A stretch of 64,000 nt of DNA from an uncultured Clostridia bacterium. Lineage in GTDB: Bacteria; Bacillota; Clostridia; TANB77; CAG-508. The notes under the pieces are model-generated. The model saw nothing but the letters and a program-made list of their open reading frames with translations. It ran no database searches and was not told where the DNA came from. Shown here in pieces: positions 9,432 to 17,622 of the stretch. The stretch's first letter is position 1, and each line of letters opens with the position of its first letter. The DNA lies in assembly GCA_944386365.1 (NCBI GenBank), contig CALXAT010000001.1, positions 277,028-341,027 on the forward strand. The letters run 5' to 3'. Made by a program: the position numbers and the translations under genes.

Positions 9432-9481
9432 ACTTTTATGTTAGTATTATATTACTACATAAAAGTGACTCTAAAATGACT
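9432..9481 (-). promoter_or_regulatory. ABC operon promoter with likely response-regulator sites
   Basis: On the minus strand TATAAT (9446-9451) is the -10 box, but no good -35 box stands 17 bases away. Instead two direct repeats of AGTCAYTTTW, spaced 11 bp (about 9460-9481), sit at the -35 position. This is the classic layout of an activator of the OmpR/PhoB family. A separate inverted repeat (ACTTTTATGT 9432-9441 / ACATAAAAGT 9457-9466) surrounds the -10 box. The neighbouring response regulator is the obvious candidate to bind here. Confidence 0.6.
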
Positions 9482-9488
9482 TTAAAAA

Positions 9489-9531
9489 AAGAAGAGGATT
9501 TTTAAGAATTTCTTAATAAATTCCTCTTCTT
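9489..9531 (-). terminator. Terminator after the histidine kinase
   Basis: A stem built on GAAGAGGA/TCCTCTTC with a further A/T inner stem, followed on the minus strand by TTTTTTTAAA, directly after the kinase stop. Confidence 0.7.
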
Positions 9532-9534
9532 CTT

Positions 9535-10755
9535 TTATGATTTATATAGTTTAACGCTAAATTCGGTCCATGTGTTATTTTCTTTTTTAGAACTCTTTAC
9601 ACGAATATCTCCATCTTGATTTTTGATAATACTTTTACAAAAAGCAAGTCCAATTCCTAAACTATTTTCTTTACTATTTTTTGCTTTATAAAATCTATCA
9701 AAAATATGGCCTAAATCTTCTTTGTTTATGCCCTCTCCATCATCTCTTATCTCTATTTTGGTATAAAGTTGATTCTCCTCTATTTTTATCATTACCGTTT
9801 TGGCACCATGCTCAATTGCATTTTTTACAATATTATTCATGGCTTCTATTGTCCATTTTTTATCACAATGAATCGTTTCCTCTTTATTTGAAACAATTTT
9901 GATAGTAGCATGATTGGTCTCACACATAGCTTTAAAATTGTTTTTCACTTCTAAGCATAAATTATATGCGTTTTCATTCTTTTTGTCTAAAATCAGGGTT
10001 TTTGAGTCTAATTTTGCTATATTTAATATGGTTTTTATGAGCCAATTGATTTTTTCTAATTCTTTTTGACTACCATCTAAAAATTCTTTTTTCTTTTCAT
10101 CTGGTAAATCTGTATATAAAATATCATTTATTAGATTTAAAGAAGTCAGTGGTGTTTTTAATTGATGAGAAATATCTGCTATCAATTTTTCAAAATCCTT
10201 ATTGTTCTTTTCTAGTAAACTATTTTTTTCTTTTAACATAATGGTCATATCATAAATATCATTTTTTAATTTACTAAAATCACTTTCATCTTGTTCTTTT
10301 AAATCTATAATATAGTTTCCTTTTAATATTTCTTTACAATAAGTATCTAAATCTTTTAGCTTCTGATTTTGTTTTCGTATATATATCGTATAAATGCATA
10401 TCACTCCTAAAGTGGTTATAATAAAAAGAATTGAAAATAGAATGATTAATTTATAGATAATTTCAAATTGTGTGTTTTCTGTATCAATATTTTCGGTACT
10501 AAATCCATATTTACTTAAAATATCCTCTACACTTTCATTACTTTCTAAACTGTTTAAAAATATATCTTGTATAATCTCTTCTTCCTGTTCGGGATATTTT
10601 TCTATAATTTTTGCAATTACTTGGTTGGTGTAATTATATAGACTTTCTTTATAATTTTTTTGTATATAATGAATCGTAAATATGATTAACAATATGATTA
10701 CTATTAATAGTATAGTAATATAGATATATAAGTTTCTTTTTTGTTTTGTGTTCAT
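9535..10755 (-). CDS. Sensor histidine kinase
   Basis: A 406-residue membrane kinase. Helices near 8-30 and 100-125 flank a small extracytoplasmic domain of about 70 residues. A HAMP-like linker follows, then HisKA with the phospho-acceptor histidine in DISHQLKTPLTSL (near residue 197). The ATPase domain has the N box (NNIVKNAIEHG), G1 (RDDGEGI) and G2 (NSLGIGLAFCKSII). It should phosphorylate the response regulator encoded just upstream. The outer loop is larger than in true BceS-type intramembrane sensors, so it may sense a ligand directly. Confidence 0.9.
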   Translation of the reverse strand: MNTKQKRNLYIYITILLIVIILLIIFTIHYIQKNYKESLYNYTNQVIAKIIEKYPEQEEEIIQDIFLNSLESNESVEDILSKYGFSTENIDTENTQFEIIYKLIILFSILFIITTLGVICIYTIYIRKQNQKLKDLDTYCKEILKGNYIIDLKEQDESDFSKLKNDIYDMTIMLKEKNSLLEKNNKDFEKLIADISHQLKTPLTSLNLINDILYTDLPDEKKKEFLDGSQKELEKINWLIKTILNIAKLDSKTLILDKKNENAYNLCLEVKNNFKAMCETNHATIKIVSNKEETIHCDKKWTIEAMNNIVKNAIEHGAKTVMIKIEENQLYTKIEIRDDGEGINKEDLGHIFDRFYKAKNSKENSLGIGLAFCKSIIKNQDGDIRVKSSKKENNTWTEFSVKLYKS

Positions 10756-10759
10756 ATCT

Positions 10760-10814
10760 CTCCTTTGGCTGGGTCTGTCCCTTTTGTTTCATTTTGAAAC
10801 GATTTGACACGTCC
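10760..10814. repeat. Imperfect palindromic spacer between regulator and kinase genes
   Basis: The 59-base gap holds GTTTC-AAAAT-GAAAC as an inner inverted repeat, flanked by GGGACGTGTC and GGGTCTGTCC-like ends in opposite orientation. It looks like a small mobile or REP-like palindromic element, or an intercistronic processing hairpin. No second copy was seen in this window. Confidence 0.4.
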
Positions 10815-11493
10815 CTATTGTTCAATTTTATATCCTAATCCTCTAATTGTTTTTATAATTTCTGGCTTATTAGGGTCATTTTCTATTTTTTCTCTGATTC
10901 TTTTGATATATACAGTTAACGTATTATCATTTACAAAGTTTTCTTCACTATCCCAGATATAAGATAATATTTGTTCTCTTGTTATAATTTTTCCTTTGTT
11001 TTCGAATAACATAATTAAAATTTTATATTCTAATGCTGTTAAATCTACTTCTTCTTTGTCTTTTAATACTTTTCCGGGTTGTGTAGTTTATTTCTACATT
11101 TTTTATTTTTATTATTTCTTCCTTTTCTTTTTTTAAATTATGTCTTAATACATTCTTTATCCTATACAATAATTCTCCTGCATGAAATGGTTTAGTAATA
11201 TAGTCATCTGCTCCTAAATCAAATCCTTTTACAATATCCTTTTCTTCATCTAATGCTGTTAAAAATATGGTTGGAATTTCTTGTATGATTTTCATTTTTT
11301 GATATAACGCATATCCTGTATCATCTGGCAAATTGATATCTAATAACAGTAAGTCATAATGATTGTTCTTTATTTTTTCAATACCTTCTTTTACTGTTTT
11401 AGCTGTATGAATAGCAAATCCTTCTGATTGTAAATAGTAGGAAATGGTGGCGGTTATGTTTTTATCATCTTCTACTAATAATATTTTAATCAT
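10815..11493 (-). CDS. OmpR-family response regulator, frameshifted at CGG
   Basis: Receiver domain with acidic pocket LLVEDD at the start, phospho-acceptor aspartate in LLLLDINLPD (near 51), and the TALDEE and KPF switch residues. A winged-helix output domain follows (TREQILSYIWDSEE ... NTLTVYIKRIREKI ... TIRGLGYKIEQ). The full gene would be about 225 residues, but the frame breaks at plus 11074-11076. Zero frame reads NYTT, CGG, KSIKRQ and stops at 11023; the +1 frame reads NYTTGKVLKDKEEVDLTALEYK and runs to the end. One extra C before a GGA glycine codon explains it. Start at 11493 with AGAGG upstream. The kinase gene follows 59 bases later. Target: probably the ABC transporter promoter. 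Confidence 0.85.
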
Positions 11494-11566
11494 ATCTTTT
11501 CCTCTTTTTAATTCTCTCTTTTATTCTCTTTTATCTTATCTTTATTCCAAAATATTGTCAAGAAAA

Positions 11567-11614
11567 AGAGAGGAAGAAAAAACTTCAATAACCGAATTTC
11601 TTTCCTTCCTCTCT
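11567..11614 (-). terminator. Terminator downstream of the 85-aa gene
   Basis: Inverted repeat AGAGAGGAAG/CTTCCTCTCT enclosing a 28-base loop region, followed on the minus strand by CTCTTTTTCTTG. Confidence 0.6.
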
Positions 11615-11621
11615 GGAGAAC

Positions 11622-11879
11622 TTATTTTTTGTGAGTGATGTCAAAGTAGACATCTTTTTCATGAATCTCTCGCATCGCTTCATGCATTGCATCACGCATC
11701 GCTTCTCTCCACTCTTCTTCGGGCACTGCGCCAAAATCTTCTTCCGAGATTATGCATCTACCCGTTCCAAGTTGGAGCTCGAACGGATACCGTCCGTCAT
11801 CTTCTGTTACGACTACTCCTTTTACAGAGAGATCCTCTTCATTAATTCCTGACCTTAGAATCATTCTCTTAATTTTCAT
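11622..11879 (-). CDS. Hypothetical protein (85 aa) with atypical codon use
   Basis: Not recognised. A small acidic soluble protein with a helical, charged C-terminal half (PEEEWREAMRDAMHEAMREIHEKD) and an N-terminal part that may be strands (KGVVVTEDDGRYPFELQLGTGR). GGAGG lies upstream of the ATG. Its base and codon use is clearly richer in G and C than its neighbours, including an in-frame CGG at 11790-11792 in GRYPFEL, which suggests recent acquisition. It sits between the two-component system and dacF with its own terminator. Confidence 0.6.
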   Translation of the reverse strand: MKIKRMILRSGINEEDLSVKGVVVTEDDGRYPFELQLGTGRCIISEEDFGAVPEEEWREAMRDAMHEAMREIHEKDVYFDITHKK

Positions 11880-12057
11880 ATTCTGTCCTCCTTCAAATCA
11901 TGCATTTACATTTGGTTCTATATTATTATCTCACTTTTTAAAGATTTTTTCAAATTTTACTATCCCTATCAGTTCTTTTTTATTTTTTCTATCATATATT
12001 TAAATAAAATATTTTGGATTATATTTCTGACAGTTTCCTGTTAGTCTGGAGGTTTTT

Positions 12058-13392
12058 ATGGTTTACAAATATATGAATAAAACAAGTATTAACCGCTTTT
12101 TTAGTATTCTTCTTATTTTCTGCATTTTTATTTTCTATACGACCTTTGTCTTTGCTTCAGATGACTCTTTATATGTTTGGTCAAGTAATGCTAATACATT
12201 AAATATTATTAATAACACAACCAATTCTTCAAATATTACAAATATTACAAATTCAAATACTGATACAAATACTTCTAATACTATATCTGCAAATGCACCA
12301 AGCGAAGTTACAGATAATAATTCTTTAAATCTAGAATCTGCATCTGCCATTTTAATTGAACAATCTTCTGGTAGAATTTTATATGCCCATAATATTCATG
12401 AGCAATTAAGACCTGCTTCTGTTACAAAAATTATGAGTATATTATTAATCATGGAAGCAATTGATTCTGGAAAGATTTCTCTAACAGATTCGGTTCCTTG
12501 TAGTGAAAATGCTGCTTCCATGGGTGGTTCTCAAATTTGGCTAGATACAAAAGAAACTTTAACAGTTGATGAAATGTTAAAGGCTATTTGTGTCAATTCT
12601 GCTAATGATTGTGTTGTTGCCATGGCAGAATATATTGCTGGTTCAGAAGAAGCTTTTGTTCAAATGATGAATGATAAAGCTCACGAACTTGGTATGAGTG
12701 ATACTACCTTTAAGAACTGTCATGGTTTGGATGAAGATGGTCATGTTTCCTCTAGTTATGATATTGCTATTATGTCCAGAGAATTATTAAATAAATATCC
12801 TGAAATTACAAATTATACCACTATTTGGATGGATACTTTAAGAGATGGTAAGACTCAACTTTCTAATACCAATAAATTAATAAAAAATTATAATGGTGCA
12901 ACTGGTTTAAAAACAGGTTCTACTTCACTTGCATTATATAATTTATCTGCTAGTGCTACACGTGATGGATTATCTTTAATTGCTGTTATTATGAAAGCGC
13001 CTTCTACAAAGGTTAGATTCGCAGAAGCCGAAAAGTTATTAGATTATGGTTTTAATAATTTTGCTTATCAAAGTTTTGGCAATGCAGGAGATTTAGTTCA
13101 AACGGTTAATATTGATAAAGGTGTACAATCTACCATTCCTGTGGTATTAGAAAATGATGCTGGTATATTATTAGCAAAAGGTAGTGAAAAAAATATTGAA
13201 CAAACCGTAACCATTAATGAAAGTATTTTGGCACCTATTTCTAGTGGTCAAAAAGTTGGTGAAATCTCTTTTTCTTTAGATGGTGAAGTACTTAGCACTG
13301 TTAACTTAGTTTCTCAAATTTCTGTTAACAAAATTGATATTGCCACTATGAGTACAAAAGTCTTTTCTAGTTGGTTTAATTTGTTAAGATAA
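12058..13392 (+). CDS. dacF: D-alanyl-D-alanine carboxypeptidase (DacF/PBP5 type)
   Basis: A 444-residue serine DD-carboxypeptidase (peptidase S11) that trims D-Ala from peptidoglycan stem peptides outside the membrane. A signal segment lies at about 10-33, then a low-complexity Asn/Thr/Ser linker (about 45-85). The catalytic domain has SVTKIM (SxxK, near 121), SAND (SxN, near 181) and KTGST (KTG, near 285), and a C-terminal beta domain lies at about 340-440. Start at 12058 with GGAGG 6 bases upstream. A decayed partial copy lies 6 kb away at 19431-19850. DacB is an alternative name; the family call is secure. Confidence 0.92.
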   Translation: MVYKYMNKTSINRFFSILLIFCIFIFYTTFVFASDDSLYVWSSNANTLNIINNTTNSSNITNITNSNTDTNTSNTISANAPSEVTDNNSLNLESASAILIEQSSGRILYAHNIHEQLRPASVTKIMSILLIMEAIDSGKISLTDSVPCSENAASMGGSQIWLDTKETLTVDEMLKAICVNSANDCVVAMAEYIAGSEEAFVQMMNDKAHELGMSDTTFKNCHGLDEDGHVSSSYDIAIMSRELLNKYPEITNYTTIWMDTLRDGKTQLSNTNKLIKNYNGATGLKTGSTSLALYNLSASATRDGLSLIAVIMKAPSTKVRFAEAEKLLDYGFNNFAYQSFGNAGDLVQTVNIDKGVQSTIPVVLENDAGILLAKGSEKNIEQTVTINESILAPISSGQKVGEISFSLDGEVLSTVNLVSQISVNKIDIATMSTKVFSSWFNLLR

Positions 13393-13776
13393 CTCTAGCA
13401 TTTCCCTATATATTGCTCTATTGGGCTTTTTATGATACAATATACGAAATTCTAAAAAGAAAGGAGAGAATTTTAAGGATTCTCACAAGTAGAACTATTA
13501 ATGCAGGAGAAAATTTACAAAGCACGGTTTTTTAACAAAAATTCAGGAGTAGAAATAACGCTTGATGAAGCTCAATCTATTTCAGAAACTGGAAGACTTA
13601 TAAAAATATTATTTCATTTTATATTTTCAGAACTAAATCTGCAATATGATCTCCATATTTTTCTGCCAATGCTACCATCTTTTCCTCAGTATATACTGAA
13701 ATCAAAATAGGATTTACTTCAATACCTTTTACTATATTTCCTCCTACATTTTTGCTATATATTATTTTAGCATGTT
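13393..13776. other. Gene-poor stretch with a short coding remnant
   Basis: No intact gene is supported here. On the minus strand about 13624-13735 reads as a plausible C-terminal fragment (KGIEVNPILISVYTEEKM ... DHIADLVLKI) with AGGAGG just before it but no proper start codon. It looks like a leftover of a deleted gene. The plus-strand frame at 13501-13710 has no good binding site and switches character midway. Confidence 0.4.
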
Positions 13777-14297
13777 TTATTTAAAACATGCTTTTTCTAC
13801 ATATTTATCATTCTTAATGTTTATATTTATAAAGATTGAAGAAAGTATAGATAGTATGAAAATTATAATGAATACTTTTTCTCCAATAAAAGAACTTATT
13901 ATAGCAAGTGAAGCAAAAACTATTACCTCTGCAAAACATAAGCTCATTTGTCCTACTGCTAATAAAAAGTTTGTTGCTCCTCCGTCTGAAAAACTTAAAC
14001 CATTTGTAAGCATTAACATTTTTAGTCCTAAACCTGTATTCATTGCCATAAATCCAATAATTATTCTAATTTTACTAATATCTCTGCTCTTTAAAAAGTC
14101 ATCTATTTCTTTTTCTTCTTGTGATAATGATATATATGTAGATTTTTTATTGTGCCCACTTAATGTTGGAACTATTAAAAAATATCTATCTTTTAGTTTT
14201 CAACAATTTTTTCAAAGAAATCAGAGTTTGTATACATAGGATGAATTAATAAGACTTTTTTATTATCATCTATATTGCCAAATATACTAATTTTCAT
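13777..14297 (-). pseudogene. Broken alpha/beta hydrolase gene fused to a membrane fragment
   Basis: Minus strand from ATG at 14297 reads KKVLLIHPMYTNSDFFEKIVEN and stops. In another frame it continues LKDRYFLIVPTLSGHNKKSTYISLSQEEKEIDDFL, typical of the N-terminal third of a small alpha/beta hydrolase. The break at about 14190 needs one base added, not removed, so it differs from the four CGG cases. After IRIIIGFM the sequence turns into a stretch with two hydrophobic segments (AEVIVFASLAIISSFIG, FIIIFILSILSSIF) that resembles the end of a transporter, so a deletion has joined two genes. The GxSxG nucleophile is lost. No function is expected. Confidence 0.6.
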
Positions 14298-14347
14298 AGT
14301 ATGTTCTTCTTTTATTCAAATTATCTAAAATTCTTTTTATCGACAAA

Positions 14348-14755
14348 TTACTTATTATAAAAATAATTTTTATCTTTTAAATAAGAAATATTTTCTTTAA
14401 CCCAACTATTATTTGCAACTACTTTATTTATTTTCATTTCTATTTTCATAGATTGTGTTTCAATTAACATTTCATTTTCTAATAAACCATTCTTTATCTT
14501 AAAATTGTTTACTTCATCCCATGAAATTTGTAAATTATCAGCAATATTCCAATCTCCTTGAATTGGAAATAAATTAATTCCATCACTACTAAATCTAAAT
14601 AAATATGATGTTGATTGCTCAAACGCCAACACATTTACTATTCCTGTTGGTAAAACCCATTTAATTTTTGATTTTGTATGTCCACACAGAATATTGTTAT
14701 TATAAGTATAATTATATTTTTCCAACTCAATTTTAACTTTTTCTAAACTTAACAT
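14348..14755 (-). CDS. Tandem paralogue B, unknown (135 aa)
   Basis: Not recognised. A soluble protein of about 135 residues, clearly related to the next gene upstream on the same strand. Shared features in order are FGHPK/CGHTK followed by K-W-LP near residue 30, an Y-F-R/FEQ core, a SWxxxxxFKxKxGL segment near 85-95, IEMKI near 110, and a final WVKEN...YLxxxxxF-NK. The alternating strands and one C-terminal helix would suit a PH-like fold, but that is inference. GGAGG before the ATG; the gap between the two copies is 22 bases, so they form an operon. Confidence 0.6.
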   Translation of the reverse strand: MLSLEKVKIELEKYNYTYNNNILCGHTKSKIKWVLPTGIVNVLAFEQSTSYLFRFSSDGINLFPIQGDWNIADNLQISWDEVNNFKIKNGLLENEMLIETQSMKIEMKINKVVANNSWVKENISYLKDKNYFYNK

Positions 14756-14777
14756 ATTTTTCCTCCATAAATTGTTT

Positions 14778-15191
14778 TTATTTATTACAAAAATGATTAT
14801 GTTCTATTAAATAAGCGTTATTTTCTTTTACCCATTCATTCATTGCTTTTGACTTTGGAATTTTCATTTCTATCTTTTCATTGTCTAACTGTAATTGAAT
14901 TTCATCTTCCATAATTAAACCTTTTTTGAATTTAAAGCCTTTTAAATCATTCCAAGAAATAAATGATTTTCCCATAACACTGTATTTATCATTCAAATTC
15001 AATGGAAAAAATGATATGCCTTCTTGGTCAAAATATATAAAGAATGGTTGGAATTGTTCAAAGGAATATACTGTTATTCCTGGTAAAGGTAAAATCCATT
15101 TCATTTTCATTTTAGGATGACCAAAAGTGATTGCTTTTTCATCTTTCAATCCAAATTTTTCAATTACTTCTTTTAATTGTTCTTCTAACAT
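14778..15191 (-). CDS. Tandem paralogue A, unknown (137 aa)
   Basis: First of two tandem paralogues. It has no signal peptide and no membrane segment. The pattern KMKWILPLPGITVYSFEQFQ, then SWNDLKGFKFKKGL, then WVKENNAYLIEHNHFCNK matches the downstream copy position by position, so the pair arose by duplication. Good binding site (GGAGG) before ATG 15191. Located in the accessory stretch between the intact and decayed dacF copies; the function is unknown. Confidence 0.6.
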   Translation of the reverse strand: MLEEQLKEVIEKFGLKDEKAITFGHPKMKMKWILPLPGITVYSFEQFQPFFIYFDQEGISFFPLNLNDKYSVMGKSFISWNDLKGFKFKKGLIMEDEIQLQLDNEKIEMKIPKSKAMNEWVKENNAYLIEHNHFCNK

Positions 15192-15235
15192 ATTTAATCC
15201 CCTCCTATAACTTTGTTAAATTATTCGTAATTTAT

Positions 15236-15889
15236 CTAACTTATTCTATAATGTCCAACAATATCATTTCTTAACTCTAAAATATCTTCTTCATAATATT
15301 TTTGATATGGATTAGCATGATGAATAACAAAGGTAACACCATCTTTATTTCTGTTATTCGATACTATTCCAATATGATTTTGAAATATTACTATATCTCC
15401 ACCTTGCCAATTATCAATGTCATATATGTTAGTTGTAAGAGAAATAGCATTATTTTTAAAATAAACTTTTAAATTTTGGACTCTTCTAAAATCTATATTT
15501 TTATCAATAGTATCAATATTATAATCATCTTTATTGTTTCTAATATCTTCATTTACTAATTCCATTAAATCGTATCCTGCACCTTTTAAACCAAAAGCAA
15601 CTACATCAGTACAAACACCATATTCATCATCTGGATAACCATTTGCGTAATATTTGCTTCTATATTTGGGATTTGTTGCTATATATTCTCGAACATTATT
15701 TAAAATATCCGTTTGATCATCAATTCCATCATTATCTTTATCTATATTACTTGTATAAGTTTGAATATTAAAATCTTCATTACTATATATTTTATGTGGT
15801 ATATAATTGAATAAATATAGTAAATAGATGATTAAGGAAATTAAAATTAATAAACAAATAACTATAATAGTTACTATTTTCTTTTTCAT
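15236..15889 (-). CDS. DUF1287-like secreted or anchored protein (217 aa)
   Basis: N-terminal membrane anchor (about residues 5-28), then a domain resembling DUF1287, a papain/NlpC-like fold. The key segments are DNDGIDDQTDILNNVREYI, the cysteine in GVCTDVVAFGLK (near 100), and histidines in FQNHIGIVSN (near 175) and FVIHHANP (near 193), which together give a credible Cys-His active site. It probably acts on the cell wall or a surface peptide. ATG 15889 is chosen because GAGAG lies 6 bases upstream; the longer frame starts with TTG. Most DUF1287 proteins are Gram-negative, so transfer is possible. Confidence 0.65.
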   Translation of the reverse strand: MKKKIVTIIVICLLILISLIIYLLYLFNYIPHKIYSNEDFNIQTYTSNIDKDNDGIDDQTDILNNVREYIATNPKYRSKYYANGYPDDEYGVCTDVVAFGLKGAGYDLMELVNEDIRNNKDDYNIDTIDKNIDFRRVQNLKVYFKNNAISLTTNIYDIDNWQGGDIVIFQNHIGIVSNNRNKDGVTFVIHHANPYQKYYEEDILELRNDIVGHYRIS

Positions 15890-16014
15890 AACAAACTCTC
15901 TTTCCAATTTTTATTTGTCAACTAAATAGTATCATAAATGAGAGTAATTATCAATATAACTACTCTCATCAAAATTGTGATTATTACAATAATTTCTTAC
16001 CATAATTTATATTG

Positions 16015-16569
16015 TTATTCTCTTTCCCATATTAAAACTTTATTTGAGTAATTCATTAGTTCATTATCATTCATAGACATAATCTTATTAGATAAATTAT
16101 CTATATAATAAATATGTTTTATACTTTCATCATTGTTTCCATTTGGTATAAATCCTCTTAGACTAGCAGATTGAAAATCAACTATCATATTATTTCCTAC
16201 TCTTAGCAAATTATTAGATCTATCATTATCATTGAATATTTTAGTTGCAAGTGTTTGCGTAACATTAATATATAAATCATAGGCATTTTCATCAGTTTTT
16301 ACTAATAGTGCATTAATATTTTTATAATTTTTCAAGTTTATTTTTATATCTAAGCCTTTATCTTCTGGAATATTCACCTCTACTATTTCCTCACTATACT
16401 TAACTGGAATTTCATATTTAAAAACTAATAGATATACAGTAATTAATATCACAAAAATCAAGAATATAATTAAAAAGGTTTTTAAATATCTAATTTTACT
16501 TTTTTTTATTTCTTGATTAGCATATTCAATAGTATCTTTTACTACTTTTTCAGCTTCATCTTTATTCAT
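16015..16569 (-). CDS. Single-pass membrane protein paired with an XRE regulator
   Basis: Not recognised. A cytoplasmic N-terminus (about 25 residues), one membrane helix near 28-50, and an external domain of about 130 residues rich in Asn and Asp. The start overlaps the stop of the XRE gene by 8 bases and has GGAGG inside that gene, so the two are translationally coupled. Small regulator plus membrane-protein pairs like this are common in Bacillota and often form a sensing unit; here that is inference from context only. Confidence 0.6.
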   Translation of the reverse strand: MNKDEAEKVVKDTIEYANQEIKKSKIRYLKTFLIIFLIFVILITVYLLVFKYEIPVKYSEEIVEVNIPEDKGLDIKINLKNYKNINALLVKTDENAYDLYINVTQTLATKIFNDNDRSNNLLRVGNNMIVDFQSASLRGFIPNGNNDESIKHIYYIDNLSNKIMSMNDNELMNYSNKVLIWERE

Positions 16570-16780
16570 TATCAGTACCTCCTTTTAATAAATCATATAA
16601 GTTTATATTTAAAATTTCTGCAAGTGGAATTAATAAAGATATATCAGGAAAGGATAAGCCTCGTTCCCATTTACTTACTGCTTTATCTGTAATATGTAAT
16701 TTTTCAGCTAATTCATTTTGGGTCATATTTATAGCTTTTCTTTTTTTGGCAATAAATTTGCCTGTTTTTCCTGCATCCAT
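16562..16780 (-). CDS. XRE-family transcriptional regulator (72 aa)
   Basis: A single helix-turn-helix domain of the Cro/CI type covering nearly the whole protein: IAKKRKAINMTQNELAEKL, then ITDKAVSKWERGLSFPDISLL, then IPLAEILNINLYDLL. The SKWERG motif marks the group. No extra sensing domain is present, so input probably comes through the coupled membrane protein. GGAGG upstream of ATG 16780. Confidence 0.9.
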   Translation of the reverse strand: MDAGKTGKFIAKKRKAINMTQNELAEKLHITDKAVSKWERGLSFPDISLLIPLAEILNINLYDLLKGGTDNE

Positions 16781-16892
16781 AACTTTCCTCCTTACAATTC
16801 AAATTTTACCATCAAAACTCAAAGAAGTAAACCGACTACTGGTTTACTTCTTAAAAATATATATTGTTAATCTCCTCTACACTTTACTATTT

Positions 16893-17606
16893 TTAATAGC
16901 CTTTATTTATTCCTTCATTGTCTACTAAAACTAATATACTTCTATTTTCATCTAAAATTACCATTCTATTTACACCGAGTCTTTCATTATTAAACGGATT
17001 TTCATAATCATATTCAAAGCCAATACTATATTTTGCATTGTTTGTAGTTATATCGCAACTAAATCTATATGTTTTTCTATGTTGTCCACTATTCCAATGT
17101 GTTTCTGATCCATTCATTTGTGATTCAACATTTGTAATACCTTCATTTGAAATATTTATTAACTCATTTATTCCTTCGTCTAAATTTTTAACATTATTTA
17201 TCATATCTTTTGAAAAAACACCTTTTATTGTTTCATAATCTTTTGTTTCTACTCTATTCATTATATCATTACAAATAATTCCTGCCTTTTTATCATCTGA
17301 CATAAAGAATTGTTCAACAGGATTATCTGATAATATTATTTTTCCATCTTCTTGCTTTATATTTATACGCTCATCGTTACTTATATCTATTTCATTGAAA
17401 TTCTTTATCAAATTATTTATTGTGAAAAAATCAATAATTCCAAGTAATATTGTTACAATTAACAATATTATAAAAGTCTTTTTAAATTTCTTTTTAATTG
17501 CTCTAATAATCCCAAATACTATCGTAAGTACAAGTAATACAATACATATCAAACTAACAACAACGGTTAATACTCCTGATACCCCAAATGTTATTAAATT
17601 CACCAT
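16893..17606 (-). CDS. Membrane-anchored protein with variable outer domain
   Basis: Two hydrophobic segments near residues 8-32 and 41-62 separated by a very basic loop (RAIKKKFKKTF), then an external domain of about 170 residues with no recognised motif, perhaps NTF2-like (CNDIMNRVETKDYETIKGVFS...). The N-terminal module is almost the same as that of the ankyrin protein encoded just upstream, while the outer parts are unrelated. AGGGG before ATG 17606. Gap to the upstream gene is only 16 bases. Confidence 0.6.
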   Translation of the reverse strand: MVNLITFGVSGVLTVVVSLICIVLLVLTIVFGIIRAIKKKFKKTFIILLIVTILLGIIDFFTINNLIKNFNEIDISNDERINIKQEDGKIILSDNPVEQFFMSDDKKAGIICNDIMNRVETKDYETIKGVFSKDMINNVKNLDEGINELINISNEGITNVESQMNGSETHWNSGQHRKTYRFSCDITTNNAKYSIGFEYDYENPFNNERLGVNRMVILDENRSILVLVDNEGINKGY

Positions 17607-17622
17607 AAAAACACCCCTATTT

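Noticed and set aside
13501..13710. Plus-strand frame of 69 codons
   Set aside because: No binding site close to the ATG, the second half is antisense to a better coding remnant, and there is no family resemblance. Treated as part of a decayed stretch.
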